Shown one piece after another: positions 29,792 through 38,677 of a DNA stretch of 40,855 nt; position 1 is the first letter of the stretch; every line of letters begins with the position of its first letter. The notes under the pieces are model-generated. The model saw only the letters and a program-made list of their open reading frames with translations. It was not told the origin of the DNA and did no database searches. The stretch comes from Deltaproteobacteria bacterium (GTDB lineage Bacteria > Desulfobacterota > GWC2-55-46): assembly GCA_016219115.1 (NCBI GenBank), contig JACRCH010000126.1, positions 1 to 40,855 of the forward strand. The letters are read 5' to 3'. Position numbers and translations under genes: made by a program.

Positions 29792-32248
29792 ATGCCGAAA
29801 AAGAATCCGTTACCCGTGGAAGACCTCTTCTGGAAGTGCGACCCCGGCAAGTTCACCTTCAATACCACCGACGAGGTCCCGTCCCTGCAGGAGATAGTAG
29901 GGCAGGACAGGGCGCTTAAATCCATCGAGTTCGGCCTGGGGATTTCCAACAACAACTACAACATATTCGTCCTGGGCGAGACCGGCACCGGCAAAGGCAC
30001 CTCGGTCAAGGATATAGTCGAAAAAAAGGCCAGGGAAGAGCCGGTCCCCGACGACTGGTGTTACGTCTATAATTTTTCGAACCCGGATGCGCCCAAGGCC
30101 CTTTCCCTTCCCCCGGGAAGGGGCGCGGATCTTGCCGTCCAGATGGACGACCTCGTTGAGTCTTTGAGAAGGGACATCCCGAAGGTCTTCGAGAGCAGGG
30201 ACTACGAAAAGCACCGCGACGAGATACTCGAGGGCCAGCAGGAGAGGACAAAGGCGCTTTTTTTCAGGCTGGAGCAGAAGGCGATCGAGAAAGGGCTGCT
30301 CCTCAAGAAATCCGTAAGCGGGCTCTCGGTAGTGCCAGCCAAAGACGGCAAGGCCATGAGCCAGGCCGACTTCGACGCGCTGCCCAAGGACAGGAAGGCC
30401 AGGATGGAGGAAGACCTCACTCTTATGCAGGAGAAGCTCAGCGACGTCATAAGGGAGGCCCGCGTCATAGAGAAGGAGACCAAGGAGAGGATAAACTCCC
30501 TTGACCGCGAGGTCGTCCAGTACGTGGTCAATCCCCGTATAAACGAGCTTCTGGACGGGTTCAGGGAGTTCAGCATCGTCGTCGAATACGTCAACATGGT
30601 CAAGGAGGACGTATTCGCGAGCATAGACGACTTCAGGCCCAGGGAGGAGGTGCCGATGGCGCTCGGCGCCTTCAGGCTTCAGAGGCCGGAGCCGACCTTC
30701 GAGCGCTACAAGGTGAACCTCATCGTCAACCACAAGGGCTCCGTAGGCGCCCCGGTGGTCTTCGAGACCAACCCGACTTACTATAACCTCTTCGGCCGCA
30801 TCGAGTACAGGGTCCAGCTCGGGGTGGCCACGACTGACTTTACGATGATAAAGGCTGGCTCGATACACAGGGCCAACGGCGGCTACCTGATAGTCAACGC
30901 CCTGGATATACTGCGTAACATATTCGTCTACGATTCTCTTAAGAGGATGATAAAGAACGGGGAAGTGTCGATTGAGGACGTATGGGAGCAGTACAGGCTG
31001 GTCTCCTCCTCGACTCTCAAGCCCGCGCCGATCCCGGTGAACATCAAGCTGGTGGTCATCGGCGAGCCCTTTATCTATTATCTCCTGTACAACCTCGACA
31101 GCGAGTACAGGAAGCTTTTTAAGGTCAAGGCGGATTTTGACAATGTCATGCCCAAGGACGACAACAATATCAGGAAGTACTCGTACTTCATAGCTGCGCG
31201 GTGCAGGGAAGAGGGCCTCCTGCCGTTTGACAGAAGCGGCGTGGCGCGCATCGTTGAGATGGGGTGCAGGCTCGCCGGTGACAAGGAGAAGCTTTCGGCC
31301 CGGTTCAACGAGATAACGAACTTCGTAGTCGAGGCGAGCTACTGGGCGCGGCTCGCTAACGCGAAAACGGTGACGGGCGAGCATGTTGAGAAGGCCCTGC
31401 ATGAGAAGACCTACAGGAACTCCAAGATAAGCGACAAGCTTACCGACTACATAAAGGAAGACACCATCATGGTGGACACCGACGGCAAGGTGGCGGGCCA
31501 GGTCAACGGCATAGCCATACTCGACCCCGGCGACTACGCCTTCGGTAAACCGTCGAGGATAACCGCCAGCACTTACATGGGCGACTCCGGCATAGTGAAC
31601 ATAGAGCGGGAAGCGAAGATGAGCGGCAAGATCCACAACAAGGCCCTCATGATACTCTCAAACTTCCTTCAGGAGAGGTTCTCGCGGAAGTTTCCGCTCA
31701 CATTCTCCGCCTCGCTCACATTCGAGCAGCTTTACGACGAGATAGAGGGCGACAGCGCGACATGCACGGAGACCTACGCGATTCTCTCCAGCCTCTCCGG
31801 CGTGCCGATCGACCAGAGCATCGCCGTCACGGGCTCCATGAACCAGAAGGGCGAGGTCCAGCCCATAGGCGGGGTGAACGAGAAGATAGAGGGGTTCTTC
31901 GAGGTCTGCAAGGCCAAGGGCTTAACGGGCAGACAGGGCGTCGTCATACCGAGGCGGAACGTAAAGAACCTGATGCTCAAGAAGGAAGTGGTCGATTCCG
32001 TCCGGGACGGCAGGTTCGCCATATACCCGATAGATATGGTCGATGAGGGACTCGAGATACTCACCGGAGCCCCCGTGGGAGAGAGGGGGCCGGACGGCGA
32101 GTTCCCCGAGGGGACTGTAAACAGCCTGGCCGAGAAGAGGCTACTGAGCCTCTCCAGGACATTCAAGGAGTTCTCCAGGCCCGCAGTTCAGAAAAAAGCT
32201 GCCGCTAAAGAGCCCAACTCAGGCAACGATAGCGATAAAAAGAACTGA
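29792..32248 (+). CDS. Lon-like ATP-dependent protease (AAA_32 / S16, YcbZ-LonH type)
   Basis: The 818-residue protein begins with the PLPVEDLFWKCDP segment of the AAA_32 group. It has a Walker A loop GETGTGKG (62-69), a helical insert (about 130-250), a second ATPase part with HRANGGYLIVNA, and a C-terminal S16 protease domain with catalytic Ser655 (GDSAT) and Lys698 (NEKIEG). The 43-residue Ser-Lys spacing equals that of classical Lon. It lacks the Lon N-terminal substrate domain, as do E. coli YcbZ and relatives, whose targets are little known. AGGGGG precedes the ATG. It begins 52 bases after the efflux gene and may have its own promoter nearby. Confidence 0.9.
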   Translation: MPKKNPLPVEDLFWKCDPGKFTFNTTDEVPSLQEIVGQDRALKSIEFGLGISNNNYNIFVLGETGTGKGTSVKDIVEKKAREEPVPDDWCYVYNFSNPDAPKALSLPPGRGADLAVQMDDLVESLRRDIPKVFESRDYEKHRDEILEGQQERTKALFFRLEQKAIEKGLLLKKSVSGLSVVPAKDGKAMSQADFDALPKDRKARMEEDLTLMQEKLSDVIREARVIEKETKERINSLDREVVQYVVNPRINELLDGFREFSIVVEYVNMVKEDVFASIDDFRPREEVPMALGAFRLQRPEPTFERYKVNLIVNHKGSVGAPVVFETNPTYYNLFGRIEYRVQLGVATTDFTMIKAGSIHRANGGYLIVNALDILRNIFVYDSLKRMIKNGEVSIEDVWEQYRLVSSSTLKPAPIPVNIKLVVIGEPFIYYLLYNLDSEYRKLFKVKADFDNVMPKDDNNIRKYSYFIAARCREEGLLPFDRSGVARIVEMGCRLAGDKEKLSARFNEITNFVVEASYWARLANAKTVTGEHVEKALHEKTYRNSKISDKLTDYIKEDTIMVDTDGKVAGQVNGIAILDPGDYAFGKPSRITASTYMGDSGIVNIEREAKMSGKIHNKALMILSNFLQERFSRKFPLTFSASLTFEQLYDEIEGDSATCTETYAILSSLSGVPIDQSIAVTGSMNQKGEVQPIGGVNEKIEGFFEVCKAKGLTGRQGVVIPRRNVKNLMLKKEVVDSVRDGRFAIYPIDMVDEGLEILTGAPVGERGPDGEFPEGTVNSLAEKRLLSLSRTFKEFSRPAVQKKAAAKEPNSGNDSDKKN

Positions 32249-32250
32249 CG

Positions 32251-32300
32251 CGGCCAGCCCTTGAGCCCTGCGGGGGAGTCAGCCCCGCAGGGTCTGGCCG
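32251..32300. other. Large hairpin between the protease gene and queE
   Basis: An outer arm CGGCCAG / CTGGCCG encloses an 11-bp inner stem CCCTGCGGGG / CCCCGCAGGG. It lies just after the Lon-like stop codon. No T-run follows, so it may be a rho-dependent end point, an RNA-stability structure or a palindromic repeat. Confidence 0.55.
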
Positions 32301-32312
32301 TAAAGGCAGGAT

Positions 32313-32951
32313 ATGATAGTTAGCGAGATATTCAAAAGCATCCAGGGGGAATCGACCTACGCCGGACTGCCGTGCGTATTCATAAGGCTCGCAGGGTGCA
32401 ACCTCAAGTGCTCATGGTGCGACACCCCGTACGCCCGGGTGCCCGACGGCGCCCTTGAGCTTACGGTCGAGGAGATAGCGGTCAAGGCGCGCGGCTTCCA
32501 CTGCGCGCTTGTGGAGATAACCGGTGGAGAGCCGCTGCAGCAGAGGGACACCAAAAGGCTCATTACAGACCTTCTGAACGAGGGTTTCAGGGTTTTGATA
32601 GAGACCAACGGAAGCATAAGCCTCGAGGGGCTCGACCCCAGGCTTGTTAAGATCGTCGATGTCAAGTGCCCTTCAAGCGGCCACGGCGGGTCATTTTTGA
32701 TGGACAACCTTAACTTCATAACCCCGGACGACGAGGTCAAGTTCGTCATAGGCGACAGAAACGACTATGAGTACGCCAGAAGGTTCCTGGAAGAGTGCGT
32801 TATGGCCAGGACTTCCAAGGTCCTCTTCGCCCCGGTAAGGCCGGCGCTCGAACCCAGGGAGCTTGCCGGGTGGATACTTAAGGACTGTCTCCCGGTCAGG
32901 CTACAGCTTCAGATACACGGCTACATATGGCCGAACGAGAGGGGCAGGTGA
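32313..32951 (+). CDS. queE: QueE 7-carboxy-7-deazaguanine synthase
   Basis: QueE is a radical-SAM enzyme that turns 6-carboxytetrahydropterin into 7-carboxy-7-deazaguanine on the path to queuosine in tRNA. The 212-residue protein has SIQGESTYAGLPCVFIRLAG leading to the [4Fe-4S] motif Cys29-x3-Cys33-x2-Cys36 (CNLKCSWC), and EITGGEPLQQ for S-adenosylmethionine binding. DVKCPSSGHG is also a family feature. No other queuosine genes are in the window. A short gap after the hairpin at 32251-32300 contains AGGCAGG before the ATG. The next gene, ccsA-like, begins 70 bases later. Confidence 0.93.
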   Translation: MIVSEIFKSIQGESTYAGLPCVFIRLAGCNLKCSWCDTPYARVPDGALELTVEEIAVKARGFHCALVEITGGEPLQQRDTKRLITDLLNEGFRVLIETNGSISLEGLDPRLVKIVDVKCPSSGHGGSFLMDNLNFITPDDEVKFVIGDRNDYEYARRFLEECVMARTSKVLFAPVRPALEPRELAGWILKDCLPVRLQLQIHGYIWPNERGR

Positions 32952-33020
32952 GGGGACGATATCCCTTGCGCCGCTTTTTCGCGGCGAATTAAAAAATCTT
33001 CGAGGTAAAGACATCTCGGT

Positions 33021-33803
33021 ATGAAACCGTTCCTCTACGCCACGATTATCCTGTACGCTTTGAGCTTCATAACCGTCGTAGTCCATAACATATCCGGCTC
33101 AAAGGCGCTTGAGAAGGCCTCGAAGGCGTTTTTGGTCCTGGGGCTTCTTGTCCACACGGCGGGCCTCATCCAGAGGATATCCTCGACGGGGCACGCCCCG
33201 ATGGCCTCGATGTACGAGACGCTGGTCTTCTACAGCTGGACGGCGGTCCTTGTCAGCGTTATCGTCATCTTCAGGTACAGCGAGAGGGCGACAGAGCTCT
33301 TTACGGTCCCGGTATCCGTCCTCGCCATACTCTTCGCGCTCGCCAACGAAAAGCCGGGCGGGCCCCTTACGCTGATACTCAGGACTCGCTGGTTTGAAAC
33401 GCATGTGACGGCCTCTTTCGCGGCCTACGCGTTCTTTACCCTGGCCTTCTCGGGGGCTATGCTCTACCTCATCAACTACTCGAGAGGGAAGCAGGAGCCC
33501 GAGCTTAAGAAGTTCCAGGAGATAGCGGCGCGCTGCGTCATGTGGGGGTTCTTCTTCTTCTCGGCCTCCATGTTCGCCGGGGCCGTCTGGGCGTATCTGG
33601 CGTGGGGGACTTATTGGCTCTGGGAACCGAAGATCATCTGGTCCTTTATCGTCTGGTTCTACTATGCCGGGGCGATGCACGCCTACTTCGTAAAGGAATG
33701 GAGGGGCAGGGGGCTGACGGTAGCGACCGTCATTGGTTTCTTCGTCGTCCTGTTCACTTACCTCGGCGTCTCCATGCTCATGAAGAGCAGCCACAGCTTT
33801 TAA
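33021..33803 (+). CDS. CcsA/ResC-type cytochrome c assembly protein
   Basis: The 260-residue protein has about seven to eight membrane helices. The tryptophan-rich haem-handling motif is WAYLAWGTYWLWEPKIIWSF (about 191-210), the CcsA form of the WWD domain, with conserved His residues on either side (HAPMASMYET and GAMHAYF). CcsA with CcsB (ResB) exports haem and attaches it to c-type cytochromes outside the inner membrane. In most homologues the motif reads WxWDPKE; here it is WxWEPKI. No ccsB/resB is next to it. It follows queE on the same strand. The terminator at 34042-34073 ends this unit. Confidence 0.85.
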   Translation: MKPFLYATIILYALSFITVVVHNISGSKALEKASKAFLVLGLLVHTAGLIQRISSTGHAPMASMYETLVFYSWTAVLVSVIVIFRYSERATELFTVPVSVLAILFALANEKPGGPLTLILRTRWFETHVTASFAAYAFFTLAFSGAMLYLINYSRGKQEPELKKFQEIAARCVMWGFFFFSASMFAGAVWAYLAWGTYWLWEPKIIWSFIVWFYYAGAMHAYFVKEWRGRGLTVATVIGFFVVLFTYLGVSMLMKSSHSF

Positions 33804-33825
33804 GACTCCGGGTAAAATCTGAAAA

Positions 33826-34038
33826 GATGAACCACCCCGCAAGCCTTGCTAGCGGGGTTTCCGTTGGGAAATCTGTTTTTATGTATACGCCGGCAAGCCG
33901 CGCTTGATTAAAATTCTCCGCCATAAATGACGGAGAATTTTGATGGTATGGAAGACCATTTGTATTTGCCAGCCTTGACCCGTCGCTAAAGCGATGGGAT
34001 TGCGGAGTGGCACACCCATTCAACCCGAAGGAAATATT
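33826..34038 (+). repeat. Dispersed repeat family R2, copy b (split by about 110 bp)
   Basis: The left part (33826-33907) matches the minus-strand order of copy a: GAACCACCCCGC, CTAGCGGGGTTTCCGTTGGG, ATCTGTTTTTAT and GGCAAGCCGCGCTT. Its right part (34019-34038, CAACCCGAAGGAAATATTAA) matches the far end of copy a. Between them lie about 110 extra bases that start with a perfect 11-bp hairpin, AAAATTCTCCG / CGGAGAATTTT (33910-33941), and include a second one at about 33979-33998. No gene is seen in this gap. Confidence 0.8.
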
Positions 34039-34041
34039 AAA

Positions 34042-34073
34042 AGCCCCCTCCCGTTAAAGGAGGGGGCTTTTTT
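34042..34073 (+). terminator. Strong, probably bidirectional terminator
   Basis: A 10-bp stem AGCCCCCTCC / GGAGGGGGCT (34042-34068) with a 7-base loop is followed by TTTTTT on the plus strand. The left flank (TTAAA) gives a shorter T-rich run on the minus strand. It separates the plus-strand queE-ccsA unit from the converging methyltransferase gene. Confidence 0.88.
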
Positions 34074-34086
34074 ACGGGAAGTCTTT

Positions 34087-34225
34087 TTTAATCACAATAA
34101 AAACCCTCCCCCATCGAGGGGGAGGGAAGGGTTGGGGTGAAAACAGGTTTTCACCCTCCCCGCTTCCCGTTGCATCGGAAGAGCGCAACGGGAGCCCAGC
34201 CCTCCAATCAAGGGAGGGCTGGGCT
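34087..34225. repeat. Dispersed repeat family R1, copy b
   Basis: It shares 48 identical bases (34148-34195) with copy a at 1297-1344. Both also begin TTTAATCACA and carry the CCCTCCCCCATCGAGGGGGAG hairpin (a stem shown here without its loop context). Copy b lacks the 'ctgtagca...tttcctt' piece found in copy a. Its right end runs into the stop codon of the methyltransferase gene. Confidence 0.85.
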
Positions 34226-35040
34226 TAAGGAGATACCCCGCTGGCAAGGCCTGCTGGGTGGTTTATAGGGACGCTCGGCGAGTGCCGTTTTTTCTTCCCC
34301 TCTTTCTTCCACCAGACGATGGCGGATTTCTTGTGGAAGCGGGCAAAGAGGGTGGTGCGTTTTTTGACGAGTTTTTTCCCGAGGAAGTCCCTGAGTTTTC
34401 CGTCGTGCTCCTCCGTCACTATCCCCAGGTACTCCTTCCAGAACTCCACAGCCTCATCGAGGCTTGAAAAAGGCTGGTCGAAGTCGTAGTCGATTATCTC
34501 GACATTGGCGAATATCCCCATCGAATGAAGCGCCGTGTAGGTGCAGAGATAATCCGTCCTTTTGCCGAATGGCTTGTTGAAAAGAAGCGGATAGAGCTCT
34601 TTGTAGTAGAACTTGTCGGAATCAGGGTCGGCGCTCTCTATGATGAAGACGTATTTTTTGGCTAGCCTGTCGATCTCCCCTAAAAACTTCTCAGGCTCCG
34701 AGAGAAGTGCAGGCACATTGGCGCAGAGTATCGCGTCGTGCGGCTTTACCCTGACCTCCCCCCACGAAGCCAGGACAGGGGTGATCTTTTTAATCCTGAG
34801 CTTCGAGATGTCTTCCTTGAGAAGGTCTATCATCGCCTTTGAAGAATCGAGCGCCGTGACAACTTTGCCGGCCTTTGCCAGGGGGATGGCTAGCGTGCCG
34901 CACCCGGAGCCGATGTCGAGGAAGGTCTTCGCCCCTTTCGCCTTCGGCAGTATGTATGAGAGGGCGATATTTGGGAGCGTGTTGTATTTAAGGCCCCTGT
35001 GGTACCACCCGGCCTTGAGCCTGTTCCAGAAACCCTGCAT
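34225..35040 (-). CDS. Class I SAM-dependent methyltransferase
   Basis: The product (about 271 residues) has a Rossmann cofactor site TFLDIGSGCGTLAIPLAKAG (around residues 39-58), then VTALDSSKAM for the ribose-binding acidic residue and CANVPALL as motif IV. The substrate is unknown; the overall pattern resembles small-molecule rather than nucleic-acid methyltransferases. The last 12 codons (NHPAGLASGVSP) are not typical protein: they are an R2 repeat fragment (34228-34263), so the original stop seems to have been lost. The ATG at 35040 has GGAG 6-7 bases upstream; the ATG at 35052 is an alternative. It follows the AsmA-like gene by about 20 bases on the same strand. Confidence 0.8.
   Translation of the reverse strand: MQGFWNRLKAGWYHRGLKYNTLPNIALSYILPKAKGAKTFLDIGSGCGTLAIPLAKAGKVVTALDSSKAMIDLLKEDISKLRIKKITPVLASWGEVRVKPHDAILCANVPALLSEPEKFLGEIDRLAKKYVFIIESADPDSDKFYYKELYPLLFNKPFGKRTDYLCTYTALHSMGIFANVEIIDYDFDQPFSSLDEAVEFWKEYLGIVTEEHDGKLRDFLGKKLVKKRTTLFARFHKKSAIVWWKKEGKKKRHSPSVPINHPAGLASGVSP
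34226..34266 (-). repeat. Dispersed repeat family R2, copy c (fragment)
   Basis: On the minus strand the sequence runs ACCACCCAGCAGG, CTTGCCAGCGGGG and TATCTCC. It matches the first 35-40 bases of R2 copies a and b. It forms the 3' end of the methyltransferase coding sequence, providing its last residues and the stop. Confidence 0.75.
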
Positions 35041-35060
35041 GGCGTTCTCCATAGATTATT

Positions 35061-38000
35061 TTAGGGCAGCGCCTCCTTCCCCTGCCTGAATATCCTCTCC
35101 GGCGTCTCCAGCAGCCTCTTGAATATCCCGAGCACGCCTTTTTCAAGCCCTGTTATCGGCTTGGGGTATATGTCCGGGTCGCTTAACGGCCCGTCGACTC
35201 CGAAGTACATGCTCACAACGCTTTTGTCCTTGCCGGTTATTATCCAGCCGGCAAGAGGGATCTTCGAGATGATCTTGTCAATGGTGACAAAGGGGCTTAT
35301 GGCAAGAACGGCGTCTATCTTTCTCTCCGGAACGGTTAACTCCCCGACGGCGGACATCCTGAGGGAATCGCTGTCGAAGGCCATATTTTCGGTCAGAATT
35401 ATACCATGGTCCAGCGAGAAATCCCCCGATAAAGTTCTGTACGGAAGGCCCTCCTTGAAAAGCTCGTCGATGGATAGTATGTTGACTATCGAAAATATCT
35501 TGGTGAGTATCGTCCCCTTCCAAAGTTTCCCTTTCTTCGACCTGAGCGCGGCGGACCCGCTCAGTCCAGCGGAAAAAGGCTCCGCTGCCCGTCTCCAGGC
35601 AAGCTTCACAACGCCTTCCAGGCGGCCGGTGAGGACCTTACTTTTTACGCCAAGGGACTTAAACATCGTCTCCAGCTCGATGTCCTCCAGCCTGAAGTCG
35701 GTCTCAAAGAGAAGAGGCTCTTTTGTGTCCTTGAAGTAGGTTAATCCGCCTTCGACCCTCCCGCCGTCTATGGTGAGGGTCACCGGGGCCAGGACAGCGG
35801 CTTTGGCGGTCAAATCCACACGGGTCTTAAAGCCGGTGAACGGGTGCCCCCACGCTATCCCTTCGTTTACGGTTATTTCGCCGCTGCCGGTCACCGGGAG
35901 GCCGCTGTCCTCTCCGTTGTCATACGCCCTGGCGTCAGCGCCCGCTTTCGCCTTTGCCGTAACTGTCTCCCTCGGTACAAGGTCGTCGGTATTGAGGCGC
36001 GGGGAGGTGAAGTTGAAGTTCACAACCCTGCCTGCCACATCCGGTATGTCTATCGTCCCGGAAAGGCTCGTCTCTCCGGCCTCCATTCCGTTTATCTTTA
36101 TGTTCGCCCTGTTGCCGTCCATCATCATCGCCGCGTTTATGCTCTTTACGGGTTTGGCGATGAGGGTCGTTTTGAAGCCGCCGTCTTTTACGAGGGCCAC
36201 CACCTGGTAGACAGGATTCGCCTCAACGGATTTTTTCGCCGAGCCTATCCTGAAGGAGATAAGCCCGGTGGACTCGTACTCACTTATCAGGAAAGGCGAA
36301 ATGTTGTCGAAGTCCGCTATTCGAAGCTCCTTTGACTGCGCGACATAGCTGTAGACGGGTCTGTCGACAAGGAAGTTCCCGGCCAGGGCGACGGAAGAGC
36401 CGCCGAAGTTAAGATCGGCCCTTTTCACATCGAGTTCGTTGCCTTTTAAGACTATGTAGCCTTCGAGGCTCAAGGTGTAGTCGGGCGCCTTTTTAATCAC
36501 GTTCTTGTATTCCACGGCAGCCCCGGTCGTATCGAGGTAAGCGGCCGCGGCGAAAGAGTCCCTGGAACCGCTGCCGCTCGCCTTTATTATCATCTTGCCG
36601 TCGACCGAGAGCTTGCCTGCCACCTTGGGCGGAAGGAATTTTTCTACGGTATTCCCGGTCAGCTCGCCCTCGGCGCTTATGTCAAACGACGGTGTCTTCA
36701 GGTAGTCGTCGATAAAGCCGGTTATCCTGAAGTCCGAGTCGCCTTCGAAGCCCCGGGCCTCGTTCACGGTGATCCTTTTGTTATCAAAGCCGATATCGGC
36801 GAAGACTGACTTGAAAGAGCCCGCAAACCCGTCGTATGAAAGGGAAGATACCCTCAACTCAGCCGCGCCGGAGTACCGGGTCGCGGCCTTGTCCTTAAGC
36901 GAGCCGCTGAGATCGAGGTCCAGATCCGCCTCCCCGGCGGCCCGTATTTTCCCAAGGATAGCGCCGGCGCCGGTCTTGTCGCTTTTGAGGATATCCCCGG
37001 CAGCAACGATTGTCTCGGCCGCGTCCAGGGAGGCCTTGACGGAGGCCCTGTAGACCAGAGGCCCGGTAAGCTCACGCAACTCCGCGTTGAGGTCCTCAAG
37101 GACCTCTTTGTCGCATCTGCCGTAGAGCTTCGGTATGGAGATCGTACCGTTTGAAAGACCGACGGAGCCGGTGAAATCGGTGCAGGTCTCCTTGATGCCC
37201 CGGTACCTGAAAGAGAGGCCGTTTAAAAGGGTGGTTACCCTGAACCTCTCCGGCTTGCCGAAGACCGTGCCGTCCATAAGCTCTTCAAACGGGCCTGACA
37301 ACGTGAAGTCCATGACCGTGACATCCCCGTCAAGCGGGGTAAAGTCCCGTGCCACCGAAGCCGCCCCGTCCGCTATCACCTTGACCGGTATCAGGCCCTT
37401 GAAGGTCTTCAGCGGTATCGGGGTCGAGGAGGCCCTGAGCGTGAAAGACTCTTTGCCCCCGGCGACATCGACGCTGAAAGAGCCCCGGAGGCTGAAATCC
37501 GGCAGCGCTATCCTGACATCGCTCAGCCGTATGGACTTTTTCTCTCCCCACACCGCATCGAGTATCGCGGAACCGGCGTTTGAGAACATGGGGCCGGTAA
37601 AAACGGCCGGGAAGTCGGCCTTAAGCTTCTTGTACATAACGACGCTTTTGATCTCGGCCTTCCTGCCGAAGGTGTACGAGAAGGCCGCGTTTGCGGTGGC
37701 TTCCATGGAAGAGCCCCGCGCCTTTTTGAAGTACGGGTTGAAGACCCCGATATTCAGGGCTTCGATGTTCCCCGAGCCTTCGATCTCCGTGCCGGCGGGG
37801 TTGCCGGTGCCGGTAAAGGTTATCATCGTGGAAGGCTTAAGGCGTCCACCGGCCCCGTAGGCAAAACCGCCGGGCGCGCGGTAGAGATATCCGTTGATGT
37901 CGGTTATATCGAAGTAGGCCGGCGTGGACGAGGTCTCATCGAGGACCTTTAAGGCGCTTCCCTGCACGTACAGGGAGTTTACCGCGGCGCGGCCCTTCTC

Positions 38001-38402
38001 TTTATCCGTCTTGAACTCAAGGAGGTCTTCTATGTTGATTCGTCCCTCCCTGTCCCTCTTTATAAAGAGGCTTGCTCCCTTGAGCTCAAGACGCTCGATG
38101 ACGGTCTTCCTTAAAAGGAGCGGCCACAGCGAGACCTGTACCCTCAGCTGCTCCGCCCGGAGCATTTCTTCGCCTTTCTGGAAGGCCTCGACCCCGTCGA
38201 GGGTCAGGTCAGGGGACGGCAGCGCCTTGAGCACGATCTTCTTGATACGGATCTCGCGGCCGACCCTTGACCCTATCATGGACTCGATACTCGAATGGAA
38301 GCGGCTCAGATCGACGGGGAAGGCAAGAAGGTATAAAAGTCCCGCCATGACTATGGTCCCCGATATGAGGGCCGCAAGCGCTATGCGCCCGGTTCTTGTC
38401 AT
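35061..38402 (-). CDS. AsmA-family envelope protein
   Basis: This large protein (about 1113 residues) has a single N-terminal membrane helix (about 7-28, IALAALISGTIVMAGLLYLL) and a long periplasmic part. The first 130 residues (RVGREIRIKKIVLKALPSPDL, in family order, and LWPLLLRKTVIERLELKGASLFIKRD) are the AsmA domain. The rest is repetitive beta structure with an AsmA-like C-terminal domain (about 930-1090), which contains FSLDHGIILTENMAFDSDSL. Relatives such as TamB, YhdP and YdbH are thought to form hydrophobic grooves that carry phospholipids between the membranes. The start is an ATG at 38402 or a TTG at 38417. The methyltransferase gene follows closely downstream. Confidence 0.85.
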   Translation of the reverse strand: MTRTGRIALAALISGTIVMAGLLYLLAFPVDLSRFHSSIESMIGSRVGREIRIKKIVLKALPSPDLTLDGVEAFQKGEEMLRAEQLRVQVSLWPLLLRKTVIERLELKGASLFIKRDREGRINIEDLLEFKTDKEKGRAAVNSLYVQGSALKVLDETSSTPAYFDITDINGYLYRAPGGFAYGAGGRLKPSTMITFTGTGNPAGTEIEGSGNIEALNIGVFNPYFKKARGSSMEATANAAFSYTFGRKAEIKSVVMYKKLKADFPAVFTGPMFSNAGSAILDAVWGEKKSIRLSDVRIALPDFSLRGSFSVDVAGGKESFTLRASSTPIPLKTFKGLIPVKVIADGAASVARDFTPLDGDVTVMDFTLSGPFEELMDGTVFGKPERFRVTTLLNGLSFRYRGIKETCTDFTGSVGLSNGTISIPKLYGRCDKEVLEDLNAELRELTGPLVYRASVKASLDAAETIVAAGDILKSDKTGAGAILGKIRAAGEADLDLDLSGSLKDKAATRYSGAAELRVSSLSYDGFAGSFKSVFADIGFDNKRITVNEARGFEGDSDFRITGFIDDYLKTPSFDISAEGELTGNTVEKFLPPKVAGKLSVDGKMIIKASGSGSRDSFAAAAYLDTTGAAVEYKNVIKKAPDYTLSLEGYIVLKGNELDVKRADLNFGGSSVALAGNFLVDRPVYSYVAQSKELRIADFDNISPFLISEYESTGLISFRIGSAKKSVEANPVYQVVALVKDGGFKTTLIAKPVKSINAAMMMDGNRANIKINGMEAGETSLSGTIDIPDVAGRVVNFNFTSPRLNTDDLVPRETVTAKAKAGADARAYDNGEDSGLPVTGSGEITVNEGIAWGHPFTGFKTRVDLTAKAAVLAPVTLTIDGGRVEGGLTYFKDTKEPLLFETDFRLEDIELETMFKSLGVKSKVLTGRLEGVVKLAWRRAAEPFSAGLSGSAALRSKKGKLWKGTILTKIFSIVNILSIDELFKEGLPYRTLSGDFSLDHGIILTENMAFDSDSLRMSAVGELTVPERKIDAVLAISPFVTIDKIISKIPLAGWIITGKDKSVVSMYFGVDGPLSDPDIYPKPITGLEKGVLGIFKRLLETPERIFRQGKEALP

Positions 38403-38677
38403 TTTTTTCTTTGCCAAAGCGGGTCCGGTAGTTTTGATTTTGTAAAGCGTTTGATACGCCGTACGCCTGTGCCGCGCGGTTTTTGAAGAATTTACCGATG
38501 TAAACTCCGCGTTTGCCGTCGGGTGCTTCGATCAGGTTTTTACGGATGTTTTCGGAAAGAAGCGGCAGGGCCTGCGACCCCGGCCTCACGGACAGACCCG
38601 GCCGCAGAAACGGTGGTATTAAAGGGTCACTCTGTCAATGATCTGAAAACCAGCGGGTCATGAGGCCCGTGGAGGTC

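Noticed and set aside
29762-29793. A promoter-like TTGTAA / TATATA pair before the Lon-like gene
   Set aside because: The -10 box would overlap the start codon so the transcript would begin inside the gene; the AGGGGG there works better as a ribosome-binding site.
29810-31636. A 608-codon open frame on the minus strand opposite the Lon-like protease gene
   Set aside because: It mirrors the codon pattern of the real gene, has a biased, low-information composition and no recognisable domain or ribosome-binding site.
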